Shown here in pieces: positions 1 to 6,648 of a stretch of DNA of 9,741 bases (position 1 is the stretch's first letter; each line of letters begins with the position of its first letter). Position numbers and translations under genes: made by a program. The stretch covers positions 1 through 9,741 of the forward strand of contig JAEUKU010000046.1 in NCBI GenBank assembly GCA_016794075.1. Direction: 5' to 3'. Below the pieces are notes generated by a model that searched no databases, had not been told where the DNA came from, and was given only the letters and a program-made list of their open reading frames with translations. Source of the stretch: Rhodospirillaceae bacterium. GTDB taxonomy: Bacteria; Pseudomonadota; Alphaproteobacteria; Dongiales; Dongiaceae.

Positions 1-1
1 G

Positions 2-2728
2 GCCCTGGCTTTGCGCGGCGCAATCGCCCAATCCCCCGATCCGCGCATGGAAACGGCCGCCATCGGCGCCGTCCTGCGCGAGCATCTGGCGCGCGGCCGG
101 GCGGAGATCCGCCGCCGCTTCGACGCCGACCCGCGCGCCGCGGAGAGCGGAAGGCGCCTTGCCCGCGAGATGAGCTTCCTGATCGACCAGCTGATCCGCG
201 CCATCTACGACTTCACCGCCGAGGTGCTCTATCCCCTCGCCAACCCCTCCGCCGCCGAGAAGCTGACGCTGGTGGCGGTCGGCGGCTATGGCCGCGGCGA
301 GCTGGCGCCGTTCTCCGACATCGACCTCCTGTTCCTGCTGCCCTACAAGCTCACCCCCCATTGCGAGCAGGTGGTGGAATACATCCTCTACCGGCTGTGG
401 GACCTCGGGCTGAAGGTTGGCCAGGCGACGCGCTCCATCGACGAGTGCCTGATTCGGGCCAAGGGCGACCTCACCATCCAGACCGCGCTCCTCGAATCGC
501 GCTACCTGTGGGGCGACCAGGAGCTCTACGACAAGTTCCGCAAGCGCTTCTTCAAGGAGTGTGTGGCCGGCCAGGGCGAGGCCTTCTACCAGGCCAAGCT
601 CGCCGAGCGCAAAACGCGGCACGAGAAATTCGGCCCGTCGCGCTACCAGCTCGAGCCCAACATCAAGGAGGGGAAGGGCGGATTGCGCGACCTGCAGACC
701 CTGCGCTGGATCGGCAAGTTCCTCTACCGCGCCGACACGCTGGGGCAGCTGGTCAGCCACGGCGTGCTGACCAACAAGGCCGCGCAGCGCTTCGACAAGG
801 CGGAGGCCTATCTGTGGACGCTGCGCTGCCACCTGCACTACCTGCGCAACCGCGCGGAGGACAAGCTCACCTTCGATTCGCAGCTGGAGATCGCGCGGCG
901 GCTGGGCTACCGCGACCATGCCGGCAACAACGCGGTCGAGCGGCTGATGAAGCACTACTTCCTCACCGCCAAGACGGTGGGCGAGCTGACCCGCTTCTTC
1001 TGCACCGCGGTCGAGGCCCAGCACCTGAAGCGCTCCTTCATCCGCCTGCCCTCGATCGGCTTGCGCAAGCGCGAGATCGAGGGCTTCGGCCTCGATGCCG
1101 GGCGGCTCTCGGTGCCGAAGTCCAGGCATTTCGACGATCATCCGATCGACCTCATCCGCATCTTCCGCGTGGCGCAGAAGCACGACCTCGACATCCAGCC
1201 GATGACCTTCACCTGGATCGCCGAGAAATCGAAGCTGATCGACAAGGACCTGCGCGAGAATCCGAAGGCCAACGCGCTGTTCCTGAAGATCCTGGTCTCC
1301 TCGAAGGGCCCGGAGCAGACCCTGCGCCGCATGAACGAGGCCGGCGTGTTCGGCCGCTTCGTGCCGGATTTCGGCCGCGTCGTGGCGCAGATGCAGTTCG
1401 ACATGTACCACCATTACACGGTGGACGAGCACACGCTCTTCGCCCTCGGCCTCCTGCACAAGATCGAGACCGGCGAGCTGAAGGACGAGGCGCCGATCGC
1501 GAGTTCCGTGGTGCATGAGGTGCTGTCGCGCCGCGTGCTCTATGTCGCCGTGCTGCTGCACGACATCGCCAAGGGCCGCGCCGGCGACCATTCGGTGCTG
1601 GGCGCCGAAGTGGCCGAGCATTTCTGTCCGCGCCTGGGCTTGAGCGCGGAGGAGACCGAAACCGTCGCCTGGCTGGTGCGCTATCACCTGCTGATGTCGA
1701 ACACCGCCTTCAAGCGCGACATCGACGACCCCAAGACCATCGCCGATTTCGCCGACCAGGTGCAATCGCTGGAGCGCCTGCGCCTGCTGCTGGTCCTGAC
1801 CGTCGCCGACATCCGCGCCGTGGGCCCGAAGACCTGGAACGGCTGGAAGGCGCAGCTGCTGCGCGATCTCTACAACCGGTCGGTCGAATACCTCTCCGGC
1901 GGCCTGGTCTTCGCCGGGCGCGAGGCCCAGGTGGGCGGCATCCTGGCCGAATTGCGCCAGAAGCTCGCCGATTGGCCGGCCGACGAGATCGAGGCGCATG
2001 TCGCCCGCGGCCATGCCGCCTACTGGCTCTCCTTCCCGCTTCCCATCCTGGAGCGCCACGCGCGGCTGATCCGCGAGGCCGAGCTCGACAAGCGCCCGCT
2101 CTCCGTCGATTTCCGCATCGATTCCTGGGAGGCGATGACCGAGGTCACCATCTACGTGCCCGACCGCGTCGGCCTGGTGTCGCAGCTGGCTGGCGCCTTC
2201 GCCCTCTCCGGCGCCAATATCGGCGAGGCGCGCATCTTCACACTGAAGAACGGCATGGCCCTCGACGTCTTCGTGATCCAGGATTCCGAGGGCGGGCCTT
2301 TCGACCAGCCGACGCGGCTCGCCCGGCTCTCCGCCACCATCGAGCGGGTGCTGGAGGCGCCGGAACAGACGCTGGCCGCAATCAAGTCGCTGCCGCCGCA
2401 TGTGAACCCGGCCGTGCGCGCCTTCCCGGTCGCCTCGCGGGTGCTGATCGACAACAAGGCGAGCAGCGCCTTCACCGTGATCGAGATCACCGGGCGCGAC
2501 CGCCGCGGCCTGGTCCATGCCCTGACCGCCGCCCTGATGGCGCAGGATCTGCGCATCGCCAATGCCAAGATTTCGACCTTCGGCCACCGCGCCGTCGACA
2601 CATTCTACGTCAAGGATCGCTTCGGCCTGAAGGTCGAGGCCGAGCCGCGGCTGAAGGCGATCAAGTCGGCGCTGATGGAGGTGCTGAAGGACGCGGAAGT
2701 CAGAAATCAGAAATCGGAAGTCGGGTAG
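2..2728 (+). CDS. glnD: [Protein-PII] uridylyltransferase/uridylyl-removing enzyme GlnD (5' end outside the window)
   Basis: GlnD senses glutamine and adds UMP to, or removes it from, PII proteins (GlnB/GlnK), thereby controlling nitrogen assimilation in the cytoplasm. Counting residues from the codon at 11: the nucleotidyltransferase motif GGYGRGELAPFSDIDL is at about 91-106, with the metal-binding aspartates D103 and D105. A PII-uridylyltransferase linker domain follows. The HD hydrolase motif LLHDIAKGR has H517 and D518. Two C-terminal ACT domains lie at about 708-790 and 823-895 (glutamine sensing in this family). The frame is open to the left edge. The first possible starts (TTG at 11, ATG at 47) lack a Shine-Dalgarno sequence, and the family usually has some 20-40 more N-terminal residues, so I infer the true start lies upstream. 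The last ten residues (EVRNQKSEVG) are encoded by a heptamer repeat array and are not a conserved part of the family. murJ follows on the same strand after 93 bp. Confidence 0.96.
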   Translation, partial: ALALRGAIAQSPDPRMETAAIGAVLREHLARGRAEIRRRFDADPRAAESGRRLAREMSFLIDQLIRAIYDFTAEVLYPLANPSAAEKLTLVAVGGYGRGELAPFSDIDLLFLLPYKLTPHCEQVVEYILYRLWDLGLKVGQATRSIDECLIRAKGDLTIQTALLESRYLWGDQELYDKFRKRFFKECVAGQGEAFYQAKLAERKTRHEKFGPSRYQLEPNIKEGKGGLRDLQTLRWIGKFLYRADTLGQLVSHGVLTNKAAQRFDKAEAYLWTLRCHLHYLRNRAEDKLTFDSQLEIARRLGYRDHAGNNAVERLMKHYFLTAKTVGELTRFFCTAVEAQHLKRSFIRLPSIGLRKREIEGFGLDAGRLSVPKSRHFDDHPIDLIRIFRVAQKHDLDIQPMTFTWIAEKSKLIDKDLRENPKANALFLKILVSSKGPEQTLRRMNEAGVFGRFVPDFGRVVAQMQFDMYHHYTVDEHTLFALGLLHKIETGELKDEAPIASSVVHEVLSRRVLYVAVLLHDIAKGRAGDHSVLGAEVAEHFCPRLGLSAEETETVAWLVRYHLLMSNTAFKRDIDDPKTIADFADQVQSLERLRLLLVLTVADIRAVGPKTWNGWKAQLLRDLYNRSVEYLSGGLVFAGREAQVGGILAELRQKLADWPADEIEAHVARGHAAYWLSFPLPILERHARLIREAELDKRPLSVDFRIDSWEAMTEVTIYVPDRVGLVSQLAGAFALSGANIGEARIFTLKNGMALDVFVIQDSEGGPFDQPTRLARLSATIERVLEAPEQTLAAIKSLPPHVNPAVRAFPVASRVLIDNKASSAFTVIEITGRDRRGLVHALTAALMAQDLRIANAKISTFGHRAVDTFYVKDRFGLKVEAEPRLKAIKSALMEVLKDAEVRNQKSEVG

Positions 2729-2815
2729 GCGCGTACGCACGATCTTTCTTCACGACATTGGGCGCCTTATCGGCTAACCATAGGATGCCACTTCCGACTT
2801 CCGACTTCCGACTTC
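2696..2815. repeat. Inverted pair of 7-bp tandem repeat arrays at the glnD/murJ junction
   Basis: The left array has four heptamers, gaagtca, gaaatca, gaaatcg and gaagtcg, at 2696-2723. The right array has three perfect copies of the reverse complement, cgacttc, at 2795-2815, plus a partial copy at 2790-2794. About 66 bp separate the arms, which can pair imperfectly into a long hairpin. The left arm lies inside glnD and encodes its last residues. The right arm ends 6 nt before the murJ ATG, where a ribosome binding site would be expected. This is neither a typical terminator (no T-run) nor CRISPR (no spacers). Its origin is unknown; a dispersed intergenic repeat family is likely. Heptanucleotide tandem repeats (STRR) of cyanobacteria are an analogue, with no homology claimed. 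Confidence 0.85.
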
Positions 2816-2821
2816 TGGCCC

Positions 2822-4363
2822 ATGTTCTCCATCCGCTCCATCCTGAAAGTCGGCACGCTCACCCTCGCCAGCCGCGTGCTGGGCTTCGCGCGCGACATGC
2901 TGCTGGCGGCGCTGATCGGCACCGGGCCGATCGCCGACGCCTGGTTCGTCGCCATGCGGCTGCCCAATCTGTTCCGCCGCCTGTTCGCCGAGGGCGCCTT
3001 CAACGCCGCCTTCGTGCCGATGTTCGCCGGGCGGCTCGAGGCGGGGGGTGCCCCCGCGGCACGCGGCTTCGCCGAGCGCGTGCTCGCCATCATGCTGGCC
3101 TTCCTGCTGATCCTCACCGTGCTGGCCGAGCTCGCCATGCCCTGGCTCATCATGCTGTTCGCGCCGGGCTTCATCGACGATCCGGGCAAGTTCGGCATGA
3201 CGGTGCTGTTCACCGCCATCACCTTCCCCTATCTGCTGTTCATGTGCCTGTCGGCGCTGCTGGGCGGCATTCTCAACTCGCTGCACCATTTCGGCCACGC
3301 GGCGGCGGCCCCCATCCTGCTCAACCTGGTGCTGGTGCTGGGCCTCGCCTTCGTCGCCCCCCAGGTCGAGCAGCCGGGGCTGGTGCTGGTCTGGGGCGTG
3401 GCGCTGGCCGGGCTGCTGCAATTCCTCTGGCTGTTCCTGGCCGCGCGCGCCGCCGGCATGAGCCTCCGCCTGTCGCGGCCGCGGATCGACGGCGAGATCC
3501 GCCAGATGGTGAAGCTGATGGTGCCGGGGCTGATCGGCGGCGGCGTCACCCAGATCAGCATCCTGATCGCCACCATCCTGGCCAGCCTGCAGGACCAGGC
3601 GGTCTCCTATCTCTCCTATGCCGACAGGCTCTACCAGCTGCCGCTGGCGCTGATCGGCGCCGCCATCGGCGTGGTGCTGCTCCCCGTTCTCGCGCGGGCG
3701 ATCCGCGCCGGGCGCGAGGGCGAGGCGATGGCCGCCTTCAACCGTTCGATCGAGTTCGCGCTGCTGCTGACCCTGCCCGCCACCGTGGGTCTGATCGCCG
3801 CCGGCGAGCCGATCATCCGCGTGCTCTATGAGCGCGGCGCCTTCACAGCCGAGGCGACGCAGAACACCGCCTATGCGCTGATGGCGATCTCGCTCGGCCT
3901 GCCGGCCTTCGTGCTCAACAAGGCGCTGCAGCCGGGCTTCTATGCCCGCGAGGACACGCTGACGCCGTTCAAGTTCTCGATCGCCACCGTCATCGCCGAC
4001 ATCGCCATCTGCTTGGCCTTGTTCCCCTTCATCGGCTTCGTCGGCATCGCCCTCGGCACCGGTCTCGCCGCCTGGATCAACACCGTGCTGCTCTATCGCA
4101 AGCTGCGCGCACTGCGCTATCTGGCGCCCGACGACAGGCTGAAGCGCAACCTGCCGCGGCTGCTGCTGGCAAACCTGGTGATGGCGGGCGTGCTCATCGG
4201 CGGGCAGGTGCCGCTCTCCGCCTGGCTGGTCGGATCGCAGATCGAGCGCGCCGCGTCGCTGGCGCTGCTGATCGGCGTGGCGGCGCTGGTCTATTTCGCC
4301 ATCGTCTTCGCCACCGGCGCCTATACCCTCGCCGATTTCAAGCGCCACGCGCTCCGGAGATAG
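2822..4363 (+). CDS. murJ: Lipid II flippase MurJ (MviN), MOP superfamily
   Basis: MurJ moves undecaprenyl-linked lipid II from the cytoplasmic to the periplasmic face of the inner membrane, an essential step in peptidoglycan synthesis. The 513-aa product has the usual family length and is hydrophobic throughout, with a predicted 13-14 membrane helices. Residues known to matter in E. coli MurJ fall at matching positions: R18, R24, D39, R52, R53 and E57 in the N-terminal part (motifs SRVLGFARD and RLPNLFRRLFAEGAF), and D268/R269 for the E. coli D269/R270 pair (DRLYQLP). The ATG at 2822 is chosen because family homology begins at once (IRSILKVGTLTLASRVLG). No Shine-Dalgarno is visible upstream, because a heptamer repeat occupies that space. 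The gene is convergent with the PAS gene, 19 bp after its stop. A diverged, broken copy of its last ~60 codons occurs at 5282-5493. Confidence 0.96.
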   Translation: MFSIRSILKVGTLTLASRVLGFARDMLLAALIGTGPIADAWFVAMRLPNLFRRLFAEGAFNAAFVPMFAGRLEAGGAPAARGFAERVLAIMLAFLLILTVLAELAMPWLIMLFAPGFIDDPGKFGMTVLFTAITFPYLLFMCLSALLGGILNSLHHFGHAAAAPILLNLVLVLGLAFVAPQVEQPGLVLVWGVALAGLLQFLWLFLAARAAGMSLRLSRPRIDGEIRQMVKLMVPGLIGGGVTQISILIATILASLQDQAVSYLSYADRLYQLPLALIGAAIGVVLLPVLARAIRAGREGEAMAAFNRSIEFALLLTLPATVGLIAAGEPIIRVLYERGAFTAEATQNTAYALMAISLGLPAFVLNKALQPGFYAREDTLTPFKFSIATVIADIAICLALFPFIGFVGIALGTGLAAWINTVLLYRKLRALRYLAPDDRLKRNLPRLLLANLVMAGVLIGGQVPLSAWLVGSQIERAASLALLIGVAALVYFAIVFATGAYTLADFKRHALRR

Positions 4364-4382
4364 GCCCCGCGGCGACAGGCAC

Positions 4383-4913
4383 TCAGTCGCCTTCCAGCAG
4401 CTGCACCTTGCCCACCATCGCCTCGGCCCGCGACGGGGTGGAATAGTCGCCGATCGGCCTCGATTGCGCGAGCCACATGCTGAGGATCATGTCGACGGTC
4501 TTGCCATCGCTGGCCAGCGGCAGACCGAGCCGGCGGACATGCTCGAAGCTGTCCGAGCGCAAGGTGAGGCGGCCGGCGAGATAAGCGGGGCGGCCGGATT
4601 CGACCACCGCGGTCAGGGCCTCGCTGACCGGTGCCGTGCGCTCCGGTGGGCCCATCTCGTCGAAGATCAAGCCGGTGACGTCGCGCCCGACCAGCCTGGA
4701 AAAGGCCGTACCGGCGAGGCGGAAGCGGAAGCGCAGCCGTTCCGGCGTGCGAATCACCTCGAACAGCAGAATCTGCGGCAGCAGCGCCTTGGGCAGTTCC
4801 AGCGGATCGATATCGCAACGTGCCGGCAGCCTGCCGTCACGGCGCCTGGATTCCCAGTAATCGAGGAAGATCTGCAGCGCCGGTTCCTCGCATCCAGCCG
4901 GAAGACGATACAT
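4383..4913 (-). CDS. PAS domain protein (PAS_5-like), 176 aa
   Basis: This is a small soluble protein with no signal peptide or membrane segment. After a short N-terminus it reads FLDYWESRRRDGRLPARCDIDPLELPKALLP, then FRFRLAGTAFSRLVGRDVTG. This is the layout of the PAS_5 family (PF07310), common as single-domain proteins in Alphaproteobacteria and of unknown ligand and partner. No kinase, cyclase or output domain is attached, so any signalling role would need a separate partner. The start is well defined: ATG at 4913 follows GGGGAGG with 9-nt spacing, and the protein starts just before the conserved region. The frame stays open upstream to 5330, but that stretch is arginine-rich out-of-frame reading of pseudogene DNA and is rejected. 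The gene is convergent with murJ and begins 62 bp beyond the stop of the permease remnant, suggesting it once lay directly downstream of a permease copy. Family assignment is from sequence pattern only. Confidence 0.85.
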   Translation of the reverse strand: MYRLPAGCEEPALQIFLDYWESRRRDGRLPARCDIDPLELPKALLPQILLFEVIRTPERLRFRFRLAGTAFSRLVGRDVTGLIFDEMGPPERTAPVSEALTAVVESGRPAYLAGRLTLRSDSFEHVRRLGLPLASDGKTVDMILSMWLAQSRPIGDYSTPSRAEAMVGKVQLLEGD

Positions 4914-4922
4914 GCGCCGATG

Positions 4923-4929
4923 CCTCCCC
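4923..4929 (-). promoter_or_regulatory. Ribosome binding site of the PAS gene
   Basis: On the minus strand these bases read GGGGAGG, a strong Shine-Dalgarno match, 9 nt before the ATG at 4913. This fixes the start at 4913 and argues against the longer frame upstream. Confidence 0.75.
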
Positions 4930-4975
4930 GGAGCACTACGAACCGATCCGGCGGCGGCGTCAACTATGCGAAGGT

Positions 4976-5281
4976 CTATTCGTTGCGCAGATAGGGCGCG
5001 GCCTTGGCGCCCAGCGCGTACCACGAGCCCCAGAAGCCGAGCAGCAGCGCCAGGCCGAGCGCGATCGCCAGCACGAGGGCGACGACGTCCGGCGCGAAGA
5101 CCAGGGCGAGCAAGCCGAGTTCCTAGAGATAGCCGAAGGCGATGTCGCGCCGCCTGCCGCCCAGCATCTTCAGCGGCACCGCCTCGTAGATGCGCTTCTC
5201 CCGCCCCGCCGCGACGGCTCCAGTCGGCACCAGAATGCCGGCACCCAGCATGACCAGCGCGGTGCCGCGGATGGCGCTGGC
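4976..5281 (-). pseudogene. Decayed 3' fragment of a YbbP-type ABC permease gene (partial second copy of 6649-7031)
   Basis: Read on the minus strand, this is the last part of the 846-aa permease encoded at 6649-9189. It covers roughly residues 721-846, for example GAVAAGREKRIYEAVPLKMLGGRRRDIAFGYL, and ends in the same PYLRNE-TAG. By eye, bases 4976-5108 match 6649-6781 at about 92%, with no gaps. Bases 5109-5281 match 6860-7032, at high identity to about 5200 and then fading. A 78-bp stretch (6782-6859) is absent, an in-frame loss of 26 codons. The codon for Trp772 has become an amber stop (TAG, plus-strand cta at 5123-5125). No upstream part of the gene is present: at about 5280 it runs straight into a murJ-like tail on the other strand. 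The fragment therefore cannot encode a functional permease. Confidence 0.92.
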
Positions 5282-5493
5282 TTCCTGGTGCTGGCAGGCA
5301 CGCCGATCGACGGGCGGTACGTCCTGGCACCGTGACAGAACGCCTCGCTGTTCGGCCACGTCTGGTAGGTCGGAGTGCAGATCGGCTGCGCGGAGTGCAG
5401 ATCGGCTGCGCGGCCGTTGTCTACTTCGTCGGCGTGGTCGCGCTCGGTGCCTTTGCGCTGTCCGACTTCAATGTCAATTCTTTCAGCCGCTGA
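5282..5493 (+). pseudogene. Decayed 3' tail of a diverged murJ gene
   Basis: The plus strand encodes a broken relative of the MurJ C-terminus. The final part reads VVYFVGVVALGAFALSDF then a stop at 5491-5493, against LVYFAIVFATGAYTLADF near the end of the intact MurJ (about 10 of 18 identical). Before it, VGVQIGCA lines up with VGSQIERA, and FLVLAG with NLVMAG. The frame is interrupted by TGA at 5333-5335 and TAG at 5366-5368, and then shifted by a 20-bp tandem duplication (5371-5410). Codon for codon, it differs from the intact murJ at many synonymous positions, so it probably derives from a murJ that diverged under selection before breaking, and not from a recent copy of the neighbouring gene. 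No start or upstream portion is present. The call rests on a short protein alignment by eye. Confidence 0.65.
5371..5410 (+). repeat. Perfect 20-bp tandem duplication inside the murJ remnant
   Basis: The unit cggagtgcagatcggctgcg occurs twice with no gap (5371-5390 and 5391-5410). Because 20 is not a multiple of 3, it shifts the frame. Removing one copy restores a continuous murJ-like reading from VGVQIGCA into VVYFVGVV. It is a simple slippage-type duplication, not part of a larger array. Confidence 0.9.
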
Positions 5494-5557
5494 TTGCATA
5501 TAGCGGATGACAATCCAGCGCTGCATCAATAGGTTGACCTCGGTTGAATCGCAATTT

Positions 5558-5562
5558 CGGAG
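5558..5562 (+). promoter_or_regulatory. Ribosome binding site of the TPR gene
   Basis: The bases cggag lie 8 nt before the ATG at 5571. This spacing, plus the signal-peptide-like start of the protein, favours ATG 5571 over the in-frame TTG at 5544, which has no Shine-Dalgarno. Confidence 0.6.
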
Positions 5563-5570
5563 AACAAGCT

Positions 5571-6611
5571 ATGCGGGTGGCCGCGATTTTGATCAGTTGC
5601 CTCGCGACAATGGGATGTGCGGGTCTGTACGATCCACAAAGTGATCTCGCGAAGTGCCATGATCCGTTCGGCAAATTTGCTGTCGAGGCTTGCACGCGCG
5701 TCATCGAGTCCGACCAGGTTGGGCCCAAACAGAAGGTCGCGGCCCTGGTGGATCGCGCCATAGCCCATCGCTCGAGAGGCGCGAGCCAGGAATCCATCAA
5801 GGACCTCGATCAGGCCATCGGAATCGACGGCACCAACGCCGAGACATACTTCATCCGTGGCCGTCTGTATTTCGAGCTACGCCAGTATGACGAGGCAATC
5901 GAAAACTACGACGTCGCCGTCAAGCTCAATCCCAAGTATGCCGGGGCCTACAACAGCCGTGGCCACACGCACTTCACGCGCCACGAATGGCAGTTGGCGA
6001 TCGACGACTATACCCGCGCAATCGAGGCGAACCCGCAGGCGGATTTCTGGCGCAACCGTGGCGAGGCGCACATGGCGCTGGGACAGACCGTGCTCGCGCT
6101 CGCGGATTTTGAGGAGGCCATTAGACGCGATCCAGACACCAGTCCAAGGGCATATATGCAGCGTGCGGGGGCGCGGGCGCTGAGCGGGGAGTTCGATGCT
6201 GCACTCGCAGACTACGATACGTTTATCGACCGCGCGGGGAAGGAACTGCTGTTGGATGGGGCGTTCTTCGTGAAGCCGATGATCGCGCGCGCCTATCTGG
6301 AGCGCGGCGATGTCTTCTCCTGCAAAGAAGACCTGGCGAGCGCGATCGCCAGCTATAGCGCCGCCATCGACACGATCGCCAGCTATGGCGAGCGCTTCGA
6401 TAAGTCTCGGGATTTGGCGCAGGCCCACATCCGCCGGTCCGAGGCACAGCTCGCGGCGGGTCACCAAGCCGAAGCAAAGGCCGACCGGGACAAGGCACTC
6501 GCGCTCGATCCGGACTTGGTGTCCAAGATCGAGCAGTGGTCTCGCGAGCGAAAGGCTGCTGGCCTTCCGGCGCTGCTGTTCGGCCCGGATAACCCGGCAG
6601 CGACCGATTGA
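5571..6611 (+). CDS. TPR-repeat protein with N-terminal export signal, probable lipoprotein (346 aa)
   Basis: The product begins MRVAAILISCLATMGCAGLY, a short signal peptide with a possible lipobox. Cys16 would be lipidated, although Thr at -3 is a weak match, so plain secretion or anchoring is also possible. The rest is tetratricopeptide repeats, at about 56-89, 90-123, 124-157, 158-191, a looser unit at 193-226, and further units at about 237-272 and 283-316, several ending in the typical DLDQAI/NP-type turns. TPR superhelices bind partner proteins; no catalytic motif is seen and the partner cannot be named. The protein probably acts in the periplasm or at the outer membrane. The gene is visibly less GC-rich than its neighbours and uses rarer codons (for example ATT-AGA in IRRDP), which hints at different ancestry. 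It is convergent with the permease gene (37 bp between stops) and lies directly after the murJ remnant. No convincing promoter was found. Confidence 0.88.
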   Translation: MRVAAILISCLATMGCAGLYDPQSDLAKCHDPFGKFAVEACTRVIESDQVGPKQKVAALVDRAIAHRSRGASQESIKDLDQAIGIDGTNAETYFIRGRLYFELRQYDEAIENYDVAVKLNPKYAGAYNSRGHTHFTRHEWQLAIDDYTRAIEANPQADFWRNRGEAHMALGQTVLALADFEEAIRRDPDTSPRAYMQRAGARALSGEFDAALADYDTFIDRAGKELLLDGAFFVKPMIARAYLERGDVFSCKEDLASAIASYSAAIDTIASYGERFDKSRDLAQAHIRRSEAQLAAGHQAEAKADRDKALALDPDLVSKIEQWSRERKAAGLPALLFGPDNPAATD

Positions 6612-6648
6612 AGGGAAGCACCTAGATACGTGCGATCGCTGTTCTTGC

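Noticed and set aside
2696..2815. A CRISPR array or tandem direct repeats with spacers
   Set aside because: The units are contiguous 7-mers without spacers, in two opposite orientations.
2774..4348. A 524-codon open frame on the minus strand covering almost all of murJ
   Set aside because: The translation is Gln/Asp/Glu/Arg/His-rich low-complexity sequence, expected opposite a GC-rich membrane protein gene, and murJ on the plus strand has full family homology.
4914..5330. Upstream extension of the PAS protein to 315 residues
   Set aside because: The extra residues are an out-of-frame, arginine-rich reading of the permease remnant. A strong Shine-Dalgarno and the start of family homology place the start at 4913.
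5544..5570. TTG at 5544 as the start of the TPR protein
   Set aside because: It has no ribosome binding site and would put nine polar residues before the signal peptide. ATG at 5571 has cggag 8 nt upstream.
5494..5570. Promoter for the TPR gene based on TTGACC at 5534-5539
   Set aside because: At 16-18 bp spacing there is no acceptable -10 hexamer, so the match is probably chance.
6612..6648. Bidirectional terminator between the convergent TPR and permease genes
   Set aside because: Only a 3-4 bp stem (cac/gtg) is visible and no T-tract, which is too weak to call.
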